Source of the DNA: CAISCU01 sp051861545
Lineage (GTDB): Bacteria; Bacteroidota; Bacteroidia; UKL13-3
Assembly: GCA_051861545.1 (NCBI GenBank)
Contig: JBIMKP010000007.1
Coordinates: 60,326-124,325, forward strand
Reading direction: 5' to 3'
DNA: 64,000 nucleotides
The notes beneath the pieces were generated by a model that was not told the DNA's origin, did no database searches, and was given only the letters and a program-made list of their open reading frames with translations. Made by a program: the position numbers and the translations under genes. Position 1 is the stretch's first letter. The number at the start of each line of letters is the position of its first letter. This document shows, piece after piece, positions 37,498-44,464 of this stretch.

Positions 37498-38277
37498 ATG
37501 TCTGATTTAAAAGTTTGTTTGCTTCAACAGAATCTGATTTGGGAAAATATATCTGCAAATCTTTTATTTTTTGATGATTTAATTAGAAGCATAGACTCTT
37601 ATCCTGATATTATTGTACTTCCTGAAATGTTTACCACAGGTTTTTCGATGAATCCTGAAAACTTGGCTTTGGATATGAATCAAGAAGCTATTCTTAAAAT
37701 GAAGGAATGGGCTTTGTTAAAAAATGCAGCTGTTTGTGGGAGCATGATGTTGTGCGAAAACGAACAATTTTTTAATAGATTTATTTGGGTTGAACCTAAT
37801 GGTAGTTTGTTGCATTATGATAAAAAACACCTCTTTAGAATGGGAGAGGAGAACAAGCACTATACTTCTGGTTCTAAGCATTTGTTAATTGAATTCAGAG
37901 ATTGGAAAATTGCTCCTTTTGTCTGTTACGATTTGCGTTTCCCTGTTTGGATTAGAAGAACTCCAAGTTTTAATTATGATTGTTTATTGTTTGTAGCCAA
38001 TTGGCCAAGCAAAAGAACTTCGCACTGGAAATTACTTTCTCAAGCTAGAGCCGTTGAAAACCAATCATATTTAGTTGCTGTTAATAGAGTCGGTACAGAT
38101 GGATATGGCATTCCTTATGCCGGAGATTCTCAGGTTGTTAGTCCATTAGGTGAAGTTTTGTTTCACCTTGAAAATGAATCTTGTGTGAAAACGATTGAGT
38201 TTAAAAAGGAAGTATTAGAACAATATAGAAATGATTTTCCGGCATTTGATGATGCCGATAAATTTCAACTTGTATAG
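37498..38277 (+). CDS. nitrilase-superfamily omega-amidase (YafV-like)
   Basis: A 259-residue C-N hydrolase with the Glu-Lys-Cys triad in place: LPEMFTTGF (Glu42), DKKHLFRMGEE (Lys near 111) and FVCYDLRFPVW (Cys143). The last motif and the length match the YafV/Nit2 group, which hydrolyses 2-oxoglutaramate to 2-oxoglutarate. That is the by-product of glutamine-dependent transamination by the enzyme encoded immediately upstream, so the pair makes good metabolic sense. Confidence 0.93.
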   Translation: MSDLKVCLLQQNLIWENISANLLFFDDLIRSIDSYPDIIVLPEMFTTGFSMNPENLALDMNQEAILKMKEWALLKNAAVCGSMMLCENEQFFNRFIWVEPNGSLLHYDKKHLFRMGEENKHYTSGSKHLLIEFRDWKIAPFVCYDLRFPVWIRRTPSFNYDCLLFVANWPSKRTSHWKLLSQARAVENQSYLVAVNRVGTDGYGIPYAGDSQVVSPLGEVLFHLENESCVKTIEFKKEVLEQYRNDFPAFDDADKFQLV

Positions 38278-38319
38278 CTATTGCAACCATTTTGCTTATT
38301 TAAACATCTTTGTTTTTAC

Positions 38320-38327
38320 TATGTTTG
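38320..38327 (+). promoter_or_regulatory. -7 box before the DUF1573 gene
   Basis: TATGTTTG is identical to the rpsA -7 box and lies 22 bp before the ATG. The nearest upstream TTTG is 25 bp away rather than 19, so only the -7 element is convincing. Confidence 0.4.
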
Positions 38328-38349
38328 AAATGAAAAAGATATTTGTGAT

Positions 38350-39462
38350 ATGAAGAAAATTATAGTTCTGTTAATTTTAAGTTTTGTTAGTTCATTCGCT
38401 TTTTCTCAAAAGAAAAAAGCAGTTGAAAAAAAACAAGAGACTCCTGTTTATCCTGAAATAATTTTCACTAAAATGAAACACGATTTTGGGAATATCAATG
38501 AAAGGGCTGGAAAAGTTTACCACTATTTTGAATTTACCAATACAGGAAAAGTTCCATTAATAGTAGAAAATGTAATTACAGGTTGTGGTTGTACATCTAC
38601 TGAATGGCCAAGAAATGAAATACCTCCTGGTGGAAAAGGCACAATTAAAGCTTCTTTTGAGCCTTTAGGAAGACAAGGTCCGTTTGATAAAGACCTTGTT
38701 CTTGAAACCAATGCTATGCCTCGTGCTAGAGTGCTAAGAATTACTGGTTATGTTATTCCAAATAAAAACGATGTTGGTGAAATTTATAAATACCAATACG
38801 GAAACATTGCAGTTAATACCAATACTTTAACTTTTAATAGAGTTTTAGATTCTCAATACGATTCGAGTTTTCTTAGCTTGTTTAATATTGGTACCAAGAC
38901 ATTTCAGATTTATAAAATTGAAGCTCCTAATAATATCGTTGTCAAGAAAAATGTTACTAGCATGGTTCCTTATAGTGATATGACTTTGTACGTTAATTTT
39001 TATCCAAAAACTCCGGTTGAATATGGACCTGTTCGTCAGGAAATTAAATTGGTTACAAACGATGATACCTTAAAAGTAAAGAAGTTTTATATCAATGCGG
39101 AGGTTGTTCAAGATTTCTCACAACTGACAAAAAAGCAAATAAAACGTGCTCCAAAAATTGTTCTAGAAACTACTGATTTAGATTTTGGGGATGTGAATTT
39201 TCAACAAAGTCCTGAAAAAGAAATTACCATTGAAAACAAAGGTAAAAGCGATTTAATTATCAGAAGAATTGTCAGAAGCTGCAATTGTATTACGCCTACA
39301 ATCGACAAAATGACGATTAGAAAAGGAGGGAAAGCCAAGTTAAAATTGAAATGGGATTTAACAAATATGGCTGGACAAGATGAAAAGACGTTTAGAATAA
39401 TTTCAAACGACCCCAATAACAGTGATTTAGAATTAAAAGTTAGAATAAATGTGGTGCCATAG
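38350..39462 (+). CDS. secreted protein with two DUF1573 domains
   Basis: A 370-residue exported protein (signal peptide ending ...SFAFSQ). It has two copies of an ASH-like beta-sandwich typical of DUF1573: the first contains HDFGNINE, FTNTGKVPLIV, GCGCTSTEWP and IPPGGKGTIKASFEP; the second, near the C terminus, contains LDFGDVNF, IENKGKSDLIIRR and SCNCITP. A middle beta region links them. DUF1573 proteins are abundant in Bacteroidota and have no firm biochemical function. The gene ends at a clear terminator. Confidence 0.9.
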   Translation: MKKIIVLLILSFVSSFAFSQKKKAVEKKQETPVYPEIIFTKMKHDFGNINERAGKVYHYFEFTNTGKVPLIVENVITGCGCTSTEWPRNEIPPGGKGTIKASFEPLGRQGPFDKDLVLETNAMPRARVLRITGYVIPNKNDVGEIYKYQYGNIAVNTNTLTFNRVLDSQYDSSFLSLFNIGTKTFQIYKIEAPNNIVVKKNVTSMVPYSDMTLYVNFYPKTPVEYGPVRQEIKLVTNDDTLKVKKFYINAEVVQDFSQLTKKQIKRAPKIVLETTDLDFGDVNFQQSPEKEITIENKGKSDLIIRRIVRSCNCITPTIDKMTIRKGGKAKLKLKWDLTNMAGQDEKTFRIISNDPNNSDLELKVRINVVP

Positions 39463-39490
39463 GCACAGTTTTTGTTAATCTATGTGAAAT

Positions 39491-39530
39491 AAAAAAGAGC
39501 TTGATTATTGAAAAATTGTCAGGCTCTTTT
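39491..39530 (+). terminator. terminator after the DUF1573 gene
   Basis: A stem with arms AAGAGCTTGA and TCAGGCTCTT, with a wobble pair favouring plus-strand RNA and a T run after it. It lies 29 bp past the stop and just before htrA. Confidence 0.8.
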
Positions 39531-39553
39531 CATGAAAAATTTAAATCTGATTT

Positions 39554-40996
39554 ATGAAAAAAGTACTAATTGTAATGCTTGGCTTTGCAGGAGGGATTCT
39601 GGGAGCCGCAGTTTTTAATCAGTTTCAAACTACTGTTGTTCTTACTCAATCTTTAAAGGAAGATCCCGATGTTAATCAGGTAAATTCTTCAGTAGCTTAC
39701 AAAGGACAAGTTACTGCTAATTTAGATTTTGTTAAGGCCTCAAAACAAGCTACTCCTTGCGTAGTTTTCATTAAAACACTTACTAATCAACAACGTGGAT
39801 ATGTTGACCCCAATTTCGATTTCTGGAGTAATTTTGATTTCTTTGGAAGACGCGGTCCGGTTGCTAGTTCTGGGTCTGGTGTCATTTTAACAGCCGACGG
39901 TTATATTGTCACAAATTTACATGTTGTTAAAGATGCTGACCAAATAGAGGTCATTACAAATAATAATAAACAATCATACAAAGGTAAAATTATTGGCAGC
40001 GACCCAAGTACAGATTTGGCTTTGATTAAAATTGAAGCAGCTAATTTACCTCATGTTATAATGGGTAATTCAGACCAGGTTGATATTGGTGAATGGGTAT
40101 TGGCTGTTGGAAATCCATTTAATTTAACATCGACAGTAACAGCTGGAATTGTATCTGCTAAAGGTAGAAATATCAATATTGTAAACAACCAATTCCCAAT
40201 TGAATCATTTATTCAAACAGATGCTGCTATTAATCCCGGAAACAGTGGAGGCGCATTGGTTGACTTGGATGGAAAACTAATTGGAATCAATACTGCTATT
40301 GCTTCAAATACGGGTTCTTATAATGGTTACGGATTTGCAATTCCAGTAAATATTGTGGCTAAAATCATCAAAGATTTAATTGAGTTTAAAGAAGTACAAA
40401 GAGGATTCACTGGCATGGATGTAAAAGACATTGATGCTGCAATGGCAACAAAATTAAAAATCAATAACAGTCATGGAGTTTATGTTGATGATGTTTTAAC
40501 AGAAGGTCCTGCCGACCAATCGGGCATTCGTAAAGGAGATGTGATTGTATCTGTGAATGAAAAAACAATCGATACCAAAGCCAATTTCGATGAACAGGTA
40601 GCATACTTGCGTCCTGGTGATAAAATTAGGTTGAAGTTTTTAAGAAACGGAGAGGAAAAATTAGGAAGTATTAAATTGTTAAACAGAGAAGGAACAACTG
40701 CCATCATGAAAAAAGGCACAGTAAGTTCTGAAACTTTGGGTGCAGATTTTCAAGCTATTCCTAAATTAGAAAGAGATAAATTAGGTGTGAAAAACGGTTT
40801 TAGAATTTCACAAATTAGAAATGGAAGAATAGCTATGATGGGAATTCAAGAAGGATTTATCATCACCAAATTCAATAGAAAAGAATACGATAAAGTTGAA
40901 GATTTAATCAATGATTTGGAGAAGGGCAGAGGCCAAATTCAAATAGAAGGCATATTCCCTAACGGCAGCCGTGCGGTATATTCGTTTTATTTGTAA
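39554..40996 (+). CDS. HtrA/Deg-family serine protease with PDZ domain
   Basis: Periplasmic quality-control protease. A signal anchor (MKKVLIVMLGFAGGILGAAVF) is followed by a trypsin-like domain with the triad in NLHVVKD (His near 122), STDLALIKI (Asp near 154) and GNSGGALVD (Ser near 230). A first PDZ domain (about 275-375) contains GVYVDDVLTEGPADQSGIRKGD. The last 100 residues form a second, more diverged PDZ-like domain (IAMMGIQEGFIITKFN). The 480-residue length matches Bacteroidota Deg proteases. The tandem repeat array begins directly after the stop. Confidence 0.95.
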   Translation: MKKVLIVMLGFAGGILGAAVFNQFQTTVVLTQSLKEDPDVNQVNSSVAYKGQVTANLDFVKASKQATPCVVFIKTLTNQQRGYVDPNFDFWSNFDFFGRRGPVASSGSGVILTADGYIVTNLHVVKDADQIEVITNNNKQSYKGKIIGSDPSTDLALIKIEAANLPHVIMGNSDQVDIGEWVLAVGNPFNLTSTVTAGIVSAKGRNINIVNNQFPIESFIQTDAAINPGNSGGALVDLDGKLIGINTAIASNTGSYNGYGFAIPVNIVAKIIKDLIEFKEVQRGFTGMDVKDIDAAMATKLKINNSHGVYVDDVLTEGPADQSGIRKGDVIVSVNEKTIDTKANFDEQVAYLRPGDKIRLKFLRNGEEKLGSIKLLNREGTTAIMKKGTVSSETLGADFQAIPKLERDKLGVKNGFRISQIRNGRIAMMGIQEGFIITKFNRKEYDKVEDLINDLEKGRGQIQIEGIFPNGSRAVYSFYL

Positions 40997-40998
40997 TA

Positions 40999-41163
40999 CC
41001 GCTGTAGCACCGCGATTTATCGCGGTGTAACGCACGATTTATCGCGGTGTAACGCACGATTTATCGCGGTGTAACGCACGATTTATCGCGGTGTAACGCA
41101 CGGTTTATCGCGGTGTAACGCACGGTTTATCGCGGTGTAACGCACGATTTATCGCGGTATCAC
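40999..41163. repeat. tandem array of a 22-bp repeat
   Basis: Six consecutive copies of the 22-bp unit CGCGGTGTAACGCACGATTTAT occupy 41021-41152, with copies 4 and 5 carrying the same A-to-G change (CGGTTTAT). A degenerate copy precedes the array and a truncated one follows. The first junction holds a perfect hairpin CACCGCG-ATTTAT-CGCGGTG. The array is far more GC-rich than its surroundings. There are no spacers, so it is not CRISPR. Most of the 298 bp between htrA and queD is this array and the palindrome after it. Confidence 0.95.
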
Positions 41164-41206
41164 ATTACCCCAAAACGATTTAACTAGGTGTAAAAAGATT
41201 ATCATA

Positions 41207-41240
41207 ACAATAACCATGGGCTTCAACCCATGGTTATTGT
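41207..41240. repeat. 14-bp inverted repeat with 6-nt loop
   Basis: ACAATAACCATGGG and its exact complement are separated by CTTCAA. The T run after the stem is poor, so it resembles a dispersed REP-like palindrome more than a simple terminator. It could still end htrA transcription. Confidence 0.75.
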
Positions 41241-41294
41241 ATTTATACACCAATAAATAAGTTTAAATTTATGTAATTTGCCCCAATATTTTAT

Positions 41295-41651
41295 ATGCTG
41301 ATATTTAAACAATTTACATTCGATGCCGCTCACTTCTTGCCTAATGTTCCTGATGGACATAAGTGTAAGGAGATACATGGTCATACTTATCACCTCACTA
41401 TTTTTATTGATGGTGAATTAGATCCACACTTGGGATGGGTAATGGATTTTGCAGAGTTAAAAAGTGTAATAGAACCTTTAGTAAAGCATGTAGATCACAA
41501 ATTCATCAATAACCTCGAAGGATTTGAAAATCCTACTTGTGAAAACATGGTATTGTGGTTTTGGAATCAAATTAAACCGAAAGTTCCTCAATTATGTAAA
41601 ATTGAATTAAAAGAAACCCCAACATCTGGTGCTGTTTATGAGGGGAAATAG
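41295..41651 (+). CDS. queD: 6-carboxytetrahydropterin synthase (QueD type)
   Basis: A 118-residue protein of the T-fold pterin family that makes 6-carboxy-tetrahydropterin for queuosine and other deazapurines. Zinc ligands are His13, His28 and His30, and the catalytic Cys24 stands in a C-x3-HGH spacing (KCKEIHGH), the form found in QueD. The family Glu in ELKETPTSGAVY is also present. No other queuosine gene is nearby. A TAATTTG -7-like box ends 14 bp before the ATG. Confidence 0.93.
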   Translation: MLIFKQFTFDAAHFLPNVPDGHKCKEIHGHTYHLTIFIDGELDPHLGWVMDFAELKSVIEPLVKHVDHKFINNLEGFENPTCENMVLWFWNQIKPKVPQLCKIELKETPTSGAVYEGK

Positions 41652-41725
41652 TTTCGGTTATTAAATTTAATTAAGAAGTTAATTTGATGTTTTTTGATTC
41701 TTTGTTAAATCAAGTCAACTATTTT

Positions 41726-41797
41726 CCTACATAAAAACGTATCACTACCACACTTTTATGTACATAAAAGTGTAGTAGACATACACTTTTATGTAGG
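41726..41797. repeat. nested palindrome between queD and fabD
   Basis: An outer inverted repeat (41726-41742 with 41781-41797, 15 of 17 matches, arms starting CCTACATAAAA) encloses a perfect 24-bp palindrome at 41750-41773 (ACACTTTTATGT and its complement, no loop). The same 12-mer therefore appears four times in alternating orientation. There is no coding sequence in 41652-41870. Confidence 0.8.
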
Positions 41798-41816
41798 AGA
41801 TTTGGTTTTTAGGCAT

Positions 41817-41856
41817 AAAAAAAGCTCCATAAATCACGATTTTATGGAGCTTTTTT
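41817..41856 (-). terminator. terminator of fabD (probably bidirectional)
   Basis: A perfect stem GCTCCATAAA/TTTATGGAGC with a 7-nt loop has A and T runs on either side, so it can work in both directions. It lies 20 bp past the fabD stop. Confidence 0.85.
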
Positions 41857-41870
41857 GAGCTTATTTTCTT

Positions 41871-42755
41871 TTACAAAGCAGCTGTTTCTGCTTCTTTGTG
41901 AATCTTTTTAACCAATCCTTGTAATACATTTCCCGGTCCACATTCAATAAAATGAGTTGCTCCATCTGCTACCATCGCTTGAACAGATTGTGTCCATTTT
42001 ACTGAAGCAGTTAATTGTGAAACCAAATTTTGTTTGATTGCCTCCACATCACTTACTGCTGAAGCTGTTACATTTTGGTATACAGGACAAGTGGGTGTAT
42101 TAAACTGAGTATTCAAAATGGCTTGTTCTAATTTAACTCTGGCCGGTTCCATCAAAGGAGAGTGAAATGCGCCTCCTACTGGTAAAACCAACGCTCTTTT
42201 TGCACCTGCTGCTTTTAATAATTCACAGGCTTTGTTTACGCCAGAAATACTTCCGCTAATAACCAATTGGCCAGGACAATTATAATTAGCTGGCACAACT
42301 ACACCTTCGGTAACTGAAGCGCAAATTTCTTCTACTTTATTGTCGTCTAAACCTAATACAGCAGCCATGGTTGATGGTTCTGCTTCACATGCTTCCTGCA
42401 TTGCCAAAGCACGAGCAAAAACCAAACGAAGAGCATCTTCAAAATTCAATGTTTTATTTGCAACCAATGCAGAAAATTCGCCCAAGCTATGTCCTGCAAC
42501 CATATCAGGTTTAAAAGATTCTCCAGCCACCAATGCCTTAATAACTGAATGAAGGAAAATTGCTGGTTGAGTAACTTTTGTTTGTTTTAATTCTTCATCA
42601 GTTCCAGAAAACATGATGTCTGTAATTCTATAACCAAGAATTTCGTTGGCTTTTTCAAAAAGTTCTTTTGCTAAAGGACTGTTTTCATACAAGTCTTTAC
42701 CCATTCCTACAAATTGGGCTCCTTGTCCGGGAAATACATATGCTGTTTTAGTCAT
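41871..42755 (-). CDS. fabD: malonyl-CoA:ACP transacylase
   Basis: Loads malonate onto acyl carrier protein for fatty-acid synthesis. The opening AYVFPGQGAQFVGMG, the nucleophile motif GHSLGE (Ser near 92) and the late GAFHSPLME (His) and ECGPGNVLQGL are all diagnostic. The 294-residue length is normal. It stands alone rather than in a fab operon, between its own terminator and that of the upstream PTPS gene, with a TAATTTG box at 42778-42772 giving a leader of roughly 10 nt. Confidence 0.96.
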   Translation of the reverse strand: MTKTAYVFPGQGAQFVGMGKDLYENSPLAKELFEKANEILGYRITDIMFSGTDEELKQTKVTQPAIFLHSVIKALVAGESFKPDMVAGHSLGEFSALVANKTLNFEDALRLVFARALAMQEACEAEPSTMAAVLGLDDNKVEEICASVTEGVVVPANYNCPGQLVISGSISGVNKACELLKAAGAKRALVLPVGGAFHSPLMEPARVKLEQAILNTQFNTPTCPVYQNVTASAVSDVEAIKQNLVSQLTASVKWTQSVQAMVADGATHFIECGPGNVLQGLVKKIHKEAETAAL

Positions 42756-42790
42756 GTTTTGAAATTTTGGGCAAATTAGGGATTTTAACT

Positions 42791-42834
42791 AAAAAAATGA
42801 GGCTGATTCTTTTTGCGAATCAGCCTCATTAAAA
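42791..42834 (-). terminator. terminator of the PTPS-like gene
   Basis: A perfect 14-bp stem (42796-42809 with 42817-42830) and 7-nt loop, followed on the minus strand by seven T. It lies 36 bp past the stop at 42867. Confidence 0.88.
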
Positions 42835-42866
42835 TGCGATTTGAAAATCACATTCAATCAAATTTT

Positions 42867-43292
42867 TTATTCTCCGAAATATTCTACGAAGTTATTTTCG
42901 GTTTCAACCAATTTTAAACTATGTAATTTACTGTTTTCCATTAATGGCTCAAGAATATCCCAAATTGCAGTAATAATGTTTTCAATCGATGGCATTGAAC
43001 CTTTTAACCATGGAATATCTTCATTTAAATTCCTATGGTCCAATGGATCTGTTATGTTTTCTTTGATAACTTTCTTTAATTTTTTCAAATCCATTACCAT
43101 ACCTGTTTCAGGATTTGCAATCCCTTTGATGGTAACAAACAATTCAAAATTATGTCCATGATAGAATTTATTGGAACATTTTCCAAAGAAAGCTTCATTT
43201 TCAGCTTCTGTCCAATTGGGATTGTATAACTTATGCGCCGCATTAAATCGTTCCCTTCTGGTTATATATACAATTTTCTGTTTTCCTGACAT
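42867..43292 (-). CDS. 6-pyruvoyl-tetrahydropterin synthase-like protein
   Basis: A 141-residue second member of the QueD/PTPS T-fold family. The zinc ligands are His20, His45 and His47, and the catalytic Cys39 stands in a C-x5-HGH spacing (FGKCSNKFYHGHNF). This is the spacing of biopterin-type PTPS, unlike the C-x3-HGH of the QueD-type gene 1.2 kb away. It may make 6-pyruvoyl-tetrahydropterin or a related pterin, but no sepiapterin reductase is visible nearby. An exact TATATTTG -7 box lies at 43318-43311. Confidence 0.9.
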   Translation of the reverse strand: MSGKQKIVYITRRERFNAAHKLYNPNWTEAENEAFFGKCSNKFYHGHNFELFVTIKGIANPETGMVMDLKKLKKVIKENITDPLDHRNLNEDIPWLKGSMPSIENIITAIWDILEPLMENSKLHSLKLVETENNFVEYFGE

Positions 43293-43310
43293 GCTTTAAA
43301 AATCAGGGCG

Positions 43311-43318
43311 CAAATATA
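43311..43318 (-). promoter_or_regulatory. -7 box of the PTPS-like gene
   Basis: TATATTTG on the minus strand is an exact TAnnTTTG match 18 bp before the ATG. No TTTG occurs at the standard -33 distance. Confidence 0.4.
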
Positions 43319-43492
43319 GACTAAAATTATTTTGAATTACTAAGCCTCGTCAAGTTTTGACATGAAATCTTAATCTTTTTTAAAGTATTGGATTTTAGTA
43401 GTTTAGCTATTTCGTTTTTATTAGTTCGACATATTCATATAAAAATACTTCTTGTTTCATGATACCAATTGATTTTCTTACTTTCGCAGTCT

Positions 43493-44461
43493 ATGATCGT
43501 AGTTACAGGAGCCGAAGGCTTTATTGGTAGTTGTTTAGTAGCCAGATTAAACCAAGATGGTTTTAATGATTTGGTGCTGGTAGATGATTTTGGAGCTATT
43601 GAAAACCGTGAGAGAAATCTGGAAGGTAAGAAATATACAAGTTTAGTTGAGCGTAAAGATTTTTTCGATTGGTTAAATTTAAATACCATCGAACTCGAAT
43701 TCGTTTTTCATATTGGTGCCAGAACCGATACTACTGAAAGTGATGAGCAGATTTTTAAAGAACTCAATGTAGATTTCAGTAAAAGATTGTTTAAAATATG
43801 CGCTAATGAAGGAATTCCTTTGGTTTATGCTTCTAGCGCTGCAACTTATGGTGATGGCGCTTTTGGTTACGACGACAATGAAAATGGCTTGAGTCAATTG
43901 CAACCTTTGAATCCTTATGGGCGATCTAAAAATGAATTTGATATTTGGGCTTTAGCGCAAGAAAAACAACCGCTGTTTTGGGCAGGATTGAAATTCTTTA
44001 ACGTATTTGGCCCTAATGAATACCATAAAAAAAGAATGGCTAGTGTGATTTTTCATGCTTTCCATCAAATTCAAACTGAAGGTAAAGTGAAACTTTTTCA
44101 GTCTCATCGACCTGATTATAAAGATGGTGAGCAAAAAAGAGACTTTATTTATGTGAAGGATTTATGTGATGTTTGTTTGTATTTAATGCACAATCGTAAG
44201 AGTAGTGGAATTTATAATTTAGGCACTGGTGAAGCTAGAACCTGGAATGATTTAGTAAGTGCTATTTTTGCGGCTTTAGGCAAAGAAAAAAATATCGAGT
44301 ACATTCCAATTCCTGAAGATATTAGAGAGAAATACCAATATTTTACTGAAGCCAATATGGATAAACTTAGAAAAATTGGCTACAACAAAGCTTTTATGTC
44401 GGTTGAGGAAGCTGTGCTCGATTATGTGAAAAATTATTTATTGCCTGGAAATTTTGAATAA
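43493..44461 (+). CDS. hldD: ADP-L-glycero-D-manno-heptose 6-epimerase
   Basis: Makes ADP-L-glycero-D-manno-heptose for the LPS core. The frame opens at 43469, but the ATG at 43493 puts the Rossmann motif at the very start (MIVVTGAEGFIG), as expected for the family, giving 322 residues. The SSAATYGDG substrate loop and catalytic YGRSK (Tyr near 142) follow, with KFFNVFGPNEYHKKRMASV typical of HldD. The 200 bp upstream contain no gene. A TTG-started histidine kinase begins 3 bp after the stop. Confidence 0.93.
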   Translation: MIVVTGAEGFIGSCLVARLNQDGFNDLVLVDDFGAIENRERNLEGKKYTSLVERKDFFDWLNLNTIELEFVFHIGARTDTTESDEQIFKELNVDFSKRLFKICANEGIPLVYASSAATYGDGAFGYDDNENGLSQLQPLNPYGRSKNEFDIWALAQEKQPLFWAGLKFFNVFGPNEYHKKRMASVIFHAFHQIQTEGKVKLFQSHRPDYKDGEQKRDFIYVKDLCDVCLYLMHNRKSSGIYNLGTGEARTWNDLVSAIFAALGKEKNIEYIPIPEDIREKYQYFTEANMDKLRKIGYNKAFMSVEEAVLDYVKNYLLPGNFE

Positions 44462-44464
44462 ATC

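Noticed and set aside
40999..41163. Repeat array considered as CRISPR
   Set aside because: The units are directly adjacent with no unique spacers, and no cas gene is present.
43469..43492. Longer N terminus for HldD
   Set aside because: It would add eight residues before the Rossmann motif, which in this family begins at residue 1 or 2.
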